DNA of 10,295 bases from Phoronis ovalis (GCA_028565635.1 JAOXYB010065478.1:1-10295); one strand, 5' to 3'; counted from the stretch's first letter, positions 1-8,016 are shown. Numbers and translations: made by a program. Notes: generated by a model not told the origin, from the letters alone.

Positions 1-500
1 AATATATTTTGTGAAGAAATGTGCAGGCATATAACATGCAGGGACATGCAGATAACAATAATTATAAATAGCAGACGCAATAGCTCTGTCATTAGAGCAA
101 CACGCAATTCCCTTCTGTTTCTATTTTCCTTTTGATCGACATCTTTATCATCATAGTGTTCATTTGCTTACGAATACGTGTACTATATAAAATCTACTAC
201 ACTTAGGAACCTTTTGTAAAATTAAGGACGAAATGTGGTAGTGGAAAATTCTGAATAACCTATAATATGTTTCGGGCATTGAATCTACTAACGTTCTTCA
301 TATTTCTGGTAATACACGTAATGCTTCGTTTTTAGCATTGTCACTTACTAAATTCCCTTTAGAATCACTGATAAGTCATTTGGTTTTAACGGCAAACAAT
401 CAATTCATTAAACTTTTTAAGCAATTTTACGCTTTTCGCACAACTACCCATATGAGATAAAGTACAGATTCTCACCAATCAAACTCGTTCAAATACTATC
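1..500. other. AT-rich non-coding stretch
   Basis: No gene is visible here. The sequence is AT-rich and low in structure, with stops in all frames. A GTAAGC donor-like string lies on the minus strand at 166-171, and a GTGAGA donor-like string at 473-478, also on the minus strand. Only the second is close to anything promoter-like (the CCAAT/E-box cluster at 507-530). Confidence 0.6.
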
Positions 501-506
501 AAGGGG

Positions 507-530
507 CCAATGACGCTCTAAGTCACGTGA
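507..530. promoter_or_regulatory. CCAAT box + TGACG half-site + TCACGTGA E-box cluster
   Basis: Seen directly: CCAAT at 507-511, overlapping TGACG at 511-515, then the perfect 8-bp palindrome TCACGTGA at 523-530. CCAAT is the NF-Y core, TGACG is a CREB/ATF half-site, and TCACGTGA is the preferred site of USF/MITF/TFE-type bHLH-ZIP factors. The spacing is that of a compact proximal promoter. A strong plus-strand splice donor follows at 621 and a minus-strand donor lies at 473-478, so a promoter firing one or both ways is plausible. This is inferred from motifs only; no TATA box is present between the two donors. Confidence 0.35.
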
Positions 531-540
531 ACTGTCATTT

Positions 541-620
541 ATGTGTAGGTCTCTCAAGCGAAATAAGTTTCACTGCAATTTGCAGCTTTGCTTGGGGCTC
601 AATTGATCACGTTTTCTCTG
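541..620 (+). other. candidate untranslated first exon (donor at 621)
   Basis: The segment ends at CTCTG|GTAAGTTTC, the only perfect GGTAAGT-type donor on the plus strand of this window. The exon start is undefined. It may begin just after the CCAAT/E-box cluster as a first exon. Alternatively it may be a short internal exon starting at 586, after the acceptor-like tract TTTCACTGCAATTTGCAG. The only ATG frame of note starts at 541 and stops at TGA 604-606 after 21 codons, so if transcribed this is a 5' untranslated exon with a small upstream ORF. Coding use is not supported. Confidence 0.3.
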
Positions 621-1600
621 GTAAGTTTCATTTTTAACATATTCAAAATCCTTTCAAGAATGAAATGTCAGACCTTGACGGTTACTAATTTATAACGTTG
701 TATAAATACCGCAGCTTTATTTTGTGGAAATAATAAAATTTCAAGCAAGACCAAGCATTTACTCTCCGTAATTTGTCTAATATGTCTAATGCGATTTAAC
801 ATGATAATATTAATTTAAGGGTGAATTTGTCAATGTATTCACTGAACAAGATAACAAATATGTCTTGAGACATTATTTGAATGACAGGCAAAGATTGTGT
901 TTAACTATACTTGTATTGAATTTTAATTTCTTATGTCCTATACTTGAGAAAATGCTAGGAATATGCAATGCAAGTTATATGTTGCTGTTCAGTTAAAAAA
1001 TATGTAAATATCAAATGTTATCCTTATTAGACAAACAGTAAAATCCAAAATACTTTATGCCGAATAAAAGTTAAAATTAGACACATAATTTCCGATACGT
1101 TTTAGCTTTGATGCTGTATAAACTACGTAGATTTGTAGCAATCACAATGACTCGAATATATTTTAAAACACTATTTTTAACATTATTTTATTATGCAGCA
1201 AACGCGTAAGAGTGTCATGTTATCATTGTAATGTACGCGATACTGACGTTGAATTTAAAACATTTAGATTTTACGGTATCTGCTATTGTCCAGATTAGCT
1301 CTTTTTTATTTTCTACCTTTTTATTTATTAAAAATGCCTTCATCTCATGTACAGTAAAGACATCCCGAGTCATTCAGAAGACAAGTCTAGAACGATTAGT
1401 CACGTAACGATTTTTTCTTCAAAACCTAAGGCACACACGTTTCAATAAATCAATTAAAGTAAAATTAATTTGCCATAAATAAAGATTTGTTTTTAATTAA
1501 AGTTTTTCTTTATTCATTTTCATTTTGTGTCAAAGACAATAAATCGTATTATCTGTACAAATAAAACTACTATACGTGATTAAAACAAAGTGTCACAAAA
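621..1600. other. AT-rich stretch without genes
   Basis: No coding or RNA gene could be supported. The region is dense in A/T runs and has several AATAAA strings around 1440-1565 that are expected by composition. The only internal order noticed is a small 9-bp tandem duplication at 774-791. Confidence 0.6.
774..791. repeat. 9-bp tandem duplication TGTCTAATA/TGTCTAATG
   Basis: Two adjacent 9-mers differ only in the last base. It is short enough to be ordinary replication slippage, and no function is implied. Confidence 0.6.
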
Positions 1601-1614
1601 CGTACGTATATTAG

Positions 1615-1720
1615 CGGTGGACTCGGGATTAAATCCTGTGGATTGAAATATCCATATTGTGTGCAGTATTACTCCATGTGTATGTTGTCGGAAATATCTG
1701 CCCAATGAGCGCTGTTTAAC
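1615..1720. other. GC-raised complex island, possible regulatory DNA
   Basis: This roughly 100-bp stretch is less AT-biased than its surroundings and contains GGATTAAATCC at about 1626-1636. That string is two inverted GGATT arms around one A, the arrangement bound by paired-class (Otx/bicoid-like) homeodomains. A further GGATT follows, with an acceptor-like TTGTGTGCAG near 1668. All frames are interrupted, so coding is unlikely. The enhancer reading is inference from the motif alone. Confidence 0.2.
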
Positions 1721-2145
1721 TTTTCGATCCTTGAGTTCAACGTTGTTTATTTGTAATATTCCCTTTTTATCTATTGCGTAACCCCATAGACGTTATCTTA
1801 TATTTTATGCAGCAATTCGATAAAAAATCATGATATGTAAATTTCCGTGTAATCGCATAAATTATGCACACTTTTTTAAAGTACAACATATCTGAAGTGG
1901 GAAAAATGTATATTTTTAGTGCATTTGTGTACATACCACATATCCCGAAACATATTCGAATGGACATTTCGAAGGGCAATTTCATAGTCTTACATAACAT
2001 CAATGAAACATGTATTCTAAGAAAACAACTACTAGAACGCAGTACCACCAGAGCTATTTAATTATTAACTCAAATAATGTACATTCAAAAATCCATAAGT
2101 ATAAAAAAACAAATGTTTGAAGCTTCACCTATCCGGTGGAAATAC
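1721..2145. other. AT-rich stretch, no supported gene
   Basis: A 93-codon minus-strand frame (1767-2048) and a 65-codon plus-strand frame lie here. Both have unbiased, AT-driven amino-acid content and no recognisable domain. Frames of this length are expected by chance in a sequence of this size and composition, so neither is called. Confidence 0.55.
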
Positions 2146-2149
2146 TCAC

Positions 2150-2230
2150 GAATCTAATGCTTTAGGGACGGAACATCCCGGAATTGAATTGTTACCAATA
2201 TATAATCCAGAGGGCAACACAAAAATAGAA
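2150..2230 (-). CDS. candidate 81-bp internal exon, weakly PR/SET-domain-like
   Basis: On the minus strand this segment has an acceptor-like CTTTTACAAACCTTAG and a strong donor, GATTC|GTGAGTATT. The surrounding frame is open from 2301 to 2149 (51 codons, no ATG) and stops at TGA 2146-2148 inside the predicted intron. Within it the peptide VLPSGLYIGNNSIPG resembles the entry strands of PRDM-type PR/SET domains, whose pattern is roughly LPxGLxIxxSxIPGxGxGV. The match breaks after SIPG: the next residues are CSVPKALDS, not the glycine/valine turn normal for the family. A second frame of the same 81 bp is also nearly open, which weakens the coding case. It may be a decayed exon or a coincidence. 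No neighbouring PR-domain exon or zinc finger was found. Confidence 0.15.
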
Positions 2231-2301
2231 CTAAGGTTTGTAAAAGTTCTACCGTAATATTTCCTGTTGTTTCTTCGTGTGCTTTTGCCAACAGTTTGCA
2301 G

Positions 2302-2388
2302 TTATAAAGCCTGTTCTGTTTCCTCTACATCCCATCAGTCGAACAGTCTTTGGGAAGCAACATAATGCAAAGGATGGTTTTATTCGAT
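2302..2388 (+). other. candidate 87-bp exon with strong splice sites
   Basis: The upstream tract GTGTGCTTTTGCCAACAGTTTGCAG is a good acceptor, and TCGAT|GTAAGTACG is a strong donor. Frames 1 and 2 contain stops. Frame 3 is open for 28 codons (it includes the peptide KPVLFPLHPISRTVFGKQHN) and would leave one base over at the donor. An ATG at 2365-2367 also opens a second frame, MQRMVLFD, that reaches the donor in phase 0. I recognise no family in either frame. It could be a coding exon, a 5' untranslated exon carrying a start codon, or a chance pairing of splice-like strings. GC is about 39% by hand count, above background. Confidence 0.3.
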
Positions 2389-2449
2389 GTAAGTACGATT
2401 TGAGTAAGCTTGTATTACTTTGTACAGTTAAACAGTATATATAACTTAG

Positions 2450-2527
2450 GCTTATGCTGCTGCTGCTGCTTTCAATAATTCAGCGCGGATGGAAAATGCT
2501 TTTCCGAGGAAGTGGTCAACAAATTAG
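2450..2527 (+). other. candidate short exon with (GCT)5, possible small ORF end
   Basis: A 61-bp segment beginning GTAAGTACG and ending TATATAACTTAG separates this from 2302-2388. If it were spliced as an intron, the frame MQRMVLFD would continue in phase into AYAAAAAFNN, then RMENAFPRKWSTN, and stop at TAG 2525-2527, giving a 33-residue product with an alanine run encoded by GCT repeats. The 61-bp intron is near the minimum for animals and its acceptor has a poor pyrimidine tract. Nothing homologous comes to mind. The call is weak and rests on phase and splice strings. Confidence 0.15.
2456..2470. repeat. (GCT)5 microsatellite
   Basis: Five perfect GCT triplets lie in an AT-rich context. 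They are unremarkable as a simple repeat and notable only because they sit inside a possible short coding segment where they would encode alanine. Confidence 0.85.
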
Positions 2528-2529
2528 TG

Positions 2530-3630
2530 TTTGTAAAGAGTAAAGAAAAAACATCAAATAATAACGCAACAAACCACAACTTTACATTCGTTATTCAAAA
2601 TTTCGAAATAATTTAATAAATAATTGCCTATTATCGTGGCTATAAAATGTTCTTGATAATATAATAAAAATACAACACCAACATCAGAAGCAGCATCAGC
2701 AGATGGAAAATTATACCTTTTATTATAAGTAACATCAAAATTTGACGAAATAATTTCCCTCGATCCCTTGAGATGAAATTCCGTTTTAGCAAATAGAAAT
2801 GTTCTGTCAATAGCTTCTGTTAAGCTTTTTATTTGCAAAATTAGTAATAGTGCCAAGGTCTTTTAATATCAATTTATATTATTTCTATTCTTTTATCTTT
2901 AACACCATGTTCGAATTTTTCATTTTATGTTATTATATCAAGTATATCACAGCTTACTGGAGAGACTAAATAATATAGATATCCTCTTATATGAATAATT
3001 ACACATCATTGCCAATTACGTAACAAAGCTGTATCTTCCTTTTGCACAGTCATTTAATTTACATTTGATTTAATACACTGTGAAATCTATAGAAATGCAG
3101 AAGACCACCGTCAATTTATCATTAGAAATGTTTTTAGAATTGTGATCGCGAGCATATATTTTCAAGACATGTATTTATATCAATGTCGGTAATGCGTGCT
3201 TGTTGTATGCAAAAGTAAAGCATGAAAGAGTTGGTTCGAGTGTACATGTATCTCTTTGGCATGAATGCTTACTTAGTGTAGGGAAGCTCATGCTGAAATG
3301 GTGCAAACCCATAGACGACTTCCGTGTTCTGTAGGTTTTTATTCTATTCACCGTGACTGAAGTATTATCAAATACTCTGATGCTATTGTAATTAAAAGGT
3401 AGGCGTTAAATGAGATGGCCATCCTATGATTTGATGGTTTCTTCAGAAAACAGTCAAATATCTCTTTAGCATGCAATAACATAGCCATGGAATATAAAAG
3501 ATTTAATCAAGATATAAATCGCTTAAATTTGTTTTCGGTGAAGAACTATTTTCTTGCAAGGTATAATTTGTTTACATGAAGTTTGCTGGATCACGAGTAC
3601 GGATTGAATATAGCATTAAAAGAAAAGTTT
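2530..3630. other. AT-rich stretch without supported genes
   Basis: No exon pair, RNA gene or mobile-element terminus could be supported. A 100-codon minus-strand frame (2554-2856) has composition-driven content and no known domain. One imperfect B-box-like string (GGTTCGAG, 3233-3240) lacks any tRNA fold around it. A cryptic CAN-triplet run at 2673-2702 is listed separately. Confidence 0.55.
2673..2702. repeat. cryptic CAN trinucleotide run
   Basis: Ten successive triplets read CAA CAC CAA CAT CAG AAG CAG CAT CAG CAG, so nine of ten have the form CAN. If translated on the plus strand they would give a Q/H-rich stretch. The flanks are ordinary AT-rich DNA, so a degenerate simple repeat is the likeliest explanation. 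Confidence 0.7.
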
Positions 3631-3634
3631 TATC

Positions 3635-3668
3635 CACCCCAGGGCTGTAAACACCCCAGGGCTGTAAA
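3635..3668. repeat. 17-bp perfect tandem duplication with forkhead-type sites
   Basis: The unit CACCCCAGGGCTGTAAA is present twice with no gap or mismatch. Each copy runs into CA, so each carries TGTAAACA, the core bound by forkhead/FOX proteins (RYMAACA class), next to CCCCAGGG. The unit is much more GC-rich than the sequence around it. The perfect identity suggests a recent local duplication. A regulatory role is inferred from the motif only. Confidence 0.85.
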
Positions 3669-4015
3669 CAAAGCAAAGTACGGGAGGTAATTGATAATCT
3701 TAATTAAATATACAAAAAATATTTCCGCGCTAGCAAAACGCACTTAATAACCTCTGTTAGATGTATATAGTAATTGATTTGCGGTTCTTTCATGAAACAT
3801 TTATAATGTTAATTACTGTCAATCATTACTTGAAATAAATACTTTGTTACATCATAAACAAACAACAAAATTGGCAACCATGCATAAAGTTCATAGTTAT
3901 AGTAGTGCACTTTTCGTTATCATTCATAAAGAGAGGGAGTCCATTTACGCTATTGATGTTTGCACTAAATGCAATTATTATTGGATAGAAAATGTTTGAG
4001 AAAAATGTTTCCCTT

Positions 4016-4037
4016 TGGTACCATATTTTTGGTACCA
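4016..4037. repeat. paired TGGTACCA palindromes
   Basis: The perfect 8-bp palindrome TGGTACCA occurs at 4016-4023 and again at 4030-4037, separated by six A/T bases. A perfect 7-bp hairpin (4043-4060) follows within a few bases. Such clustered small palindromes can mark a degraded element end, but no terminal inverted repeat partner or target-site duplication was found. Confidence 0.6.
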
Positions 4038-4042
4038 ATAAC

Positions 4043-4060
4043 CATAAATACGAATTTATG
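4043..4060. repeat. short perfect hairpin CATAAAT-ACGA-ATTTATG
   Basis: Seven-base perfect arms surround a four-base loop. It is AT-rich and of modest stability, and is not followed by a T run that would suggest a terminator. It lies between the paired TGGTACCA sites and the minus-strand exon-like segment. Confidence 0.6.
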
Positions 4061-4072
4061 TATGCAACTTAC

Positions 4073-4202
4073 CTACATCAGCCGAATTGTCAGATTTGTT
4101 TCTAAACACCTCGACATTAATTAAAGGCGATGGACAAAATTGCTGGTGACCCCAGCAAAGAACTTCGATTGTTATAAGTGGCTTGAAATTTATATAGTAC
4201 AT
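4073..4202 (-). CDS. candidate exon ending in an excellent donor
   Basis: On the minus strand an ATG at 4202-4200 opens a frame that runs 43 codons to the donor GATGTAG|GTAAGTTG, one of the best donors in the window. Without splicing the frame stops five codons later (TAA at 4056-4058). Peptide pieces include KPLITIEVLCWGHQQF and NVEVFRNKSDNSADV, less AT-driven than the other short frames here, but I recognise no family. TATATAAA on the minus strand (4189-4196) could instead be a TATA box. In that case the segment from about 4160 to 4073 would be a first exon whose own ATG frame ends at TAG exactly at the donor. No convincing acceptor upstream or partner exon downstream was found. Confidence 0.2.
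4141..4157. repeat. hairpin TGCTGG-TGACC-CCAGCA
   Basis: Perfect six-base GC-containing arms flank a five-base loop, inside the minus-strand exon-like segment. It is too short for a microRNA precursor. It may simply be part of the coding or repeat sequence around it. Confidence 0.5.
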
Positions 4203-5579
4203 AAAAATGAAATCGCAAAAGAAAGAAATGAATTGCTTAATATATATAGAAAGATATAATTAAATATCTACATACTGTTAATACTGTTTGGAGATATTCG
4301 TGATTGTCGTACGTGTATTTGTGTAGTAGTTTAATAACAAAACTAAAAAATGTTTCACATGATATACACTTCAATGCAATCAAACACACGTTATCTAATA
4401 TTTGTGTAACAGTTATTTAAGCAAATTGTGCATAAGTTATATTGTCGTACAAGTTTGAACAACTGTAACTCTCACGTTCCGCTACTCTCTGGAGACGAAA
4501 ACATTAAATCAAATATTCGAGATTTTGAGGCTCGATTATTTTTCGCTTAGTATATTTACTTACTGTTTGGAGATTATGTTTTTTTTAATTCAAGATATCT
4601 TCCCGTCTATGTAACAGAAACTATTTTACGCATTTCAATGGCAATGCACCAATATCATAGAAGATTTCGGCGAAGCTATACCTTTGAGTAAAAATTTTAA
4701 AAAGCGGCGCGGATCTTAAAAATTCTTCATAAAAACATTACATTTTCATCGGTCATTTTTTTTAATTTTTTTTTTAACTTAATGACCTTTACAGAGTTTC
4801 CTGTGACTTCATCAAAGAAACAGGGCCAAAGGGAGTTGCTATAAAAATCTGACATATCGCTTTCTACCTCGTTTTCTATTTTTTAAAAATTAATTATTTA
4901 GGTGCTAGGTATGGGTACAGCACATAATGTTATATTTATTTAGTTTTCTTTTGAAGATTCATGCCGACTAAGCCATATATTAATACTAAATTGGACAAAT
5001 TTCAATAAAGAAAATTTTAAATAGTATGCAATAGATTGTTTATACTATGATTATTTCATATTATTTCATGTATATTTTAACCATCCGGTAATATTAAATG
5101 TTTTTTATTGTTTTATTTGCATTGCTCAATACCTGTAACTCCTTGCATATTTTTTTAATTGTGTGCAGCTAACTAGCATTCGTTTTAGAAATGAACATAA
5201 CCTGTGCGACAACTTGGCATACACTATAGTGTTATGAGCAAGGTTAGGGTTTAAATGCTTATAATTCTTGAGTAAAACAGAAAAAAATAAAAATAATATC
5301 ATTCTATTCATGCTTGCGATATATCCAAAACTTCCTTTTTTTAATTATAAAATTCTTCTGACTGAAAAAAACAGTGCAAATGAGATCCAATCCATGACAG
5401 TCAATGAGCACTTCCAACTTCTACATGTTGTATTAGTCACCAGATGTCACTGGGCGCATTCTTGCACTCAATCACATTTCTATTTTTTGCTATTGTTCAG
5501 GAACACTATAGAAATACATTTGATTGAATCACCTGTTGTCACAATAGTAATATATACACATCCACCTTGTTTATTTTAG
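4203..5579. other. AT-rich stretch without supported genes
   Basis: No gene could be supported. The region contains T-rich runs near 4750-4780 and a 103-codon plus-strand frame (5268-5579) whose stop is the TAG of the acceptor-like TTTATTTTAG. That frame has no recognisable domain, and its length is within what chance gives at this base composition. Confidence 0.55.
4751..4787. repeat. GGTCATT...AATGACC inverted repeat around poly-T
   Basis: Perfect 7-bp inverted arms (4751-4757 and 4781-4787) enclose a 23-base T-rich spacer. The arms contain GGTCA/TGACC, the nuclear-receptor half-site core, though the spacing is not that of a receptor dimer. This is probably incidental. Confidence 0.4.
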
Positions 5580-5739
5580 GTCAACCTATTAAAATCTTGC
5601 AAAAAGCCAGTTTGAATAAGGCCGAAAATTGATTTTAGGAAAAAGGTTTGATACAGCGCATTTGCTTTGAAACAAGTTTGCCCGACATTCAACGTACAGA
5701 AACGAAGTGACTCTAGCTCGACGACCGTGCTGAATTCAG
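5580..5739 (+). ncRNA. candidate non-coding exon
   Basis: The upstream tract CACCTTGTTTATTTTAG is a good acceptor, with an alternative acceptor GATTTTAG that would start the exon at 5639. The 3' edge TTCAG|GTCAGTATT is an acceptable donor. All three plus-strand frames contain stops in both the 160-bp and the 101-bp versions; the longest stretch from 5639 stops after 23 codons. If this is an exon it is therefore untranslated or part of a long non-coding transcript. The segment is more complex and less AT-rich than its flanks. The evidence is splice strings plus composition only. Confidence 0.25.
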
Positions 5740-5743
5740 GTCA

Positions 5744-5770
5744 GTATTTTTTTTAATGTAAAAAAAATAC
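5744..5770. repeat. perfect 11-bp hairpin GTATTTTTTTT / AAAAAAAATAC
   Basis: The arms at 5744-5754 and 5760-5770 pair perfectly around the loop AATGT. The stem begins inside the possible splice donor GTCAGTATT at 5740, so in RNA it could hide part of that donor. The stem is almost entirely A-T and may be a simple-sequence by-product. Confidence 0.8.
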
Positions 5771-5808
5771 AGGTATGACTATATATTGCATTAATTGTCC
5801 CTGGACGA

Positions 5809-5820
5809 GCTTATATAAGC
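5809..5820. promoter_or_regulatory. TATA-containing palindrome GCTTATATAAGC
   Basis: This 12-bp perfect palindrome contains TATATAAG in both orientations. It could serve as a core-promoter TATA box in either direction. No adjacent upstream motifs and no downstream exon confirm this, and TATA-like strings are common in DNA this AT-rich. Confidence 0.25.
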
Positions 5821-7265
5821 CATTATTTGCTACTACCTGTATATATACACACCCAGCTTTAGTACATACTCATTGGACTGACAAGCCTGCAGGAATGTGA
5901 ATAATTCACTAATTACCAATAACGCAATTAAATTTTAAACGTAAAAATATAAGGGAATAGATTTCAATGTGTAATATATAAACATATCACTATCTGTCTA
6001 GCCTATAGGGATCTTTAGTTATGTTTTGTGTAGCGTTGAGCCGTGTTGAATTAAGTTGGTCTTTTTACAAAGGTAGACATGTTTTTTATTATGTAGTATC
6101 ACTCATGCTTATGATCAAATATGTGAAATTGATTGGTAATATTCGTTTCATAAATAAAGGGCTTAAATACAGAAAGCCACAAATTAGAGAATATTTCTTA
6201 TTCTGTATTTCGTAAAATTGCGTCAAATGTAGGAATAAATGAATATCCTAACTGTGTCATATAATGAGAAAGAAATCTAACGGATTTTAATTAATTTTCT
6301 GTGTTAATAACCTTCCTACATTCATCATTCATTGCTTATTTCTATTTATATACTACAAATACGTGTATCTCAATTTGTAACGTCGAGTTTCGTTTTGTTT
6401 AAATACGATAGTTATTTTTTAAAGTACGAATTTGTGCTTAATTAAATTTAAAAATATTAAAGAAATTATAAAATAATTTTATTAAATTACAGAAAACATA
6501 AATGATGGAACACTTAATTTTTAAAATGTTGATATCTTTTTTTGATTTTTATTTAGAAATACATGCATTAAAAAAATAGTGAAAACGACGGTAAACAAAA
6601 GAGGTACAAATTTGTTGTTACGCATAAGTTGAAACATTACTATAGACATAAAGCGAAGAAAGCAATGGAAAACGGTGTGATGACGTAAATTCAGATTGGC
6701 TTAAAAAAAAGATAACATTTTCCCTGTTTACTATTCTTGCTTTAAAACCGTAGACTATGCATATGCTATCTATTGTTATAAATCTTAGCTGTCCGTATGG
6801 AAAAAAAACAATAAACAATAATAGACAAAGCTACATAGATATGTTATACCAAAGCTTTTTACATAACGTGCACCTGAATCAATCTACGATTATAAATTAA
6901 AATAGTTTTATTCTTTTTGGAAATAACCAAAGGACAGCTGATAACTGCTGTATTCCTAATATCCAACAATATTTAGAATTAAACATATTCATGCTTCTTT
7001 TTTGCGGTGTCTTTTCATGGTTACAACGTTTACGCTTTTAATTAACTAATTTGAATAATTAAAATGAAATTTGAAATACACCTGGAGTGGAAAGTAAACA
7101 TACATTTATGTAATTTAAATAGATTCATATATAAAAAGGAAGATTAAGTTCGTAGCTACACACAAAGGAATCTCTATAACTGAAAAAAAAACTAAAGAAA
7201 TTTCGTCTTCTACTATGCTTCTAATTAAAATTACTTCTCTTAACACATTTTTTAACCGACAGACT
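5821..7265. other. AT-rich stretch without supported genes
   Basis: Nothing coding could be supported. About 6435-6490 is almost pure A/T. A single CRE-like TGACGTAA sits at 6681-6688 and an E-box CAGCTG near 6937. Short frames of 64-66 codons are composition noise. Confidence 0.55.
6681..6688. promoter_or_regulatory. CRE/bZIP-like site TGACGTAA
   Basis: TGACGTAA matches the CREB/ATF and PAR-bZIP class core within a moderately complex stretch. It is an isolated single site without a promoter context, so function is uncertain. Confidence 0.2.
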
Positions 7266-7269
7266 TGAT

Positions 7270-7380
7270 GCGAAACTTTCACTTTCGGCCTTCACCCCGT
7301 TTCAAGGCTATTGCTGCAGGGTATCAATGCGGGAACCAATTAGCCAACACACATACAATTTAGAATAATGGGGCACATTG
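7270..7380. promoter_or_regulatory. GC-raised island with ISRE and CCAAT motifs, possible enhancer
   Basis: By hand count this stretch is about 45% GC, well above its surroundings. It contains ACTTTCACTTTC at 7275-7286, which on the minus strand is GAAAGTGAAAGT, an exact fit to the IRF-family pattern GAAANNGAAA. It also holds CCAATTAG (CCAAT plus a homeodomain ATTAG core) near 7336-7343 and an acceptor-like GCTATTGCTGCAG. One plus-strand frame is open for about 41 codons without a recognisable domain. An enhancer or promoter is the preferred reading, from motif content and composition only. Confidence 0.25.
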
Positions 7381-7489
7381 AATTTTTTAGTAGCATGTGA
7401 TCATTTAGAGAGTTCTCGGAGAAAAGCATAAATTTTGCAAATAAAATTGTTGACTGGCATCACAATACAGTGCCTTTGTTACATGTAAA

Positions 7490-7510
7490 ATGTATTATTA
7501 TAAAATACAT
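7490..7510. repeat. hairpin ATGTATT-ATTATAA-AATACAT
   Basis: Perfect 7-bp arms surround a 7-base loop, all A/T-rich. The stem is too short and too weak for a microRNA precursor. Confidence 0.55.
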
Positions 7511-8016
7511 CTAAATAGTTCTTTTATCGGGATCGGATTATGCTGGATCTGTTTTACTGATCGATGAGCATATATTCAGATTACCTACAATGATTGTAAA
7601 AAACTGATAATATAAAAAATATATACGCTATACTGATACAATGCTCTCCCAGACTTTGTAAAATATGCATGTTTGTATGTTTTACCCACTGCTGTTTATA
7701 AGGAAACAATAGACCCATTACTAGCAGATTGAACAGGAGTTTCTAAAAAATAAATAGAGTAAATCTGAGTACACAAAGTACTAATAATTACATGATATAA
7801 ATGTTAGTTTGAACTAAACTGAACTCTCCGGGAAATTCTAAAGGTTATTGATTGTGACCGAGTTTTTTTCTATAGTGTTTTTTTTCTAAAAGAAACCCAC
7901 ATGAAAGGCATGTATTGTGTGAAGGTGACAAAGCGAGTGCATATATTCTATGTGGAAATAGTATGAAATGTTATAACAGTTAGTAGAATATGATAGAATG
8001 TGACCATTAGTAATAG

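Noticed and set aside
1440-1565. Cluster of AATAAA hexamers as a gene 3' end
   Set aside because: No upstream coding exon was found, and the hexamer is common at this base composition.
1767-2048. 93-codon minus-strand frame with hydrophobic and Cys residues
   Set aside because: No signal peptide-like start, no membrane-segment pattern of a known family, and overlapped by an unrelated plus-strand frame of similar quality.
2554-2856. 100-codon minus-strand frame
   Set aside because: Residue content follows base composition, no family is recognised, and the SADAASD-like stretch comes from a CAN-triplet simple repeat.
2945-2953. TATCACAGC, the 5' end of the miR-2 family
   Set aside because: No complementary 5' arm (GTGATA-type) lies upstream within hairpin distance, and the bases after the seed do not match the family.
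3233-3240. GGTTCGAG, tRNA/SINE B-box-like string
   Set aside because: No A box at the right distance upstream, no cloverleaf and no acceptor stem.
4279-4287. TAATACTGT, the seed of miR-8/200
   Set aside because: The following bases differ from the family (TTGG instead of CAGG) and no precursor fold is visible.
4282-4574. 14-bp exact direct repeat TACTGTTTGGAGAT (4282-4295 and 4561-4574)
   Set aside because: About one such pair is expected by chance in a window of this length and composition, and the flanks do not match.
4751-4787. T-run with inverted arms as a terminator
   Set aside because: The arms are short, the loop is 23 bases, and nothing else suggests prokaryotic transcription.
5268-5579. 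103-codon plus-strand frame
   Set aside because: Longest frame in the window, but with about 70% A+T a handful of 60-100-codon frames is expected by chance in 10 kb. It shows no domain, and its stop is part of an acceptor-like TTTTAG.
7830-7839. GGGAAATTCT, kappa-B-like site
   Set aside because: One base off the consensus and isolated; sites like this are frequent by chance over 10 kb.
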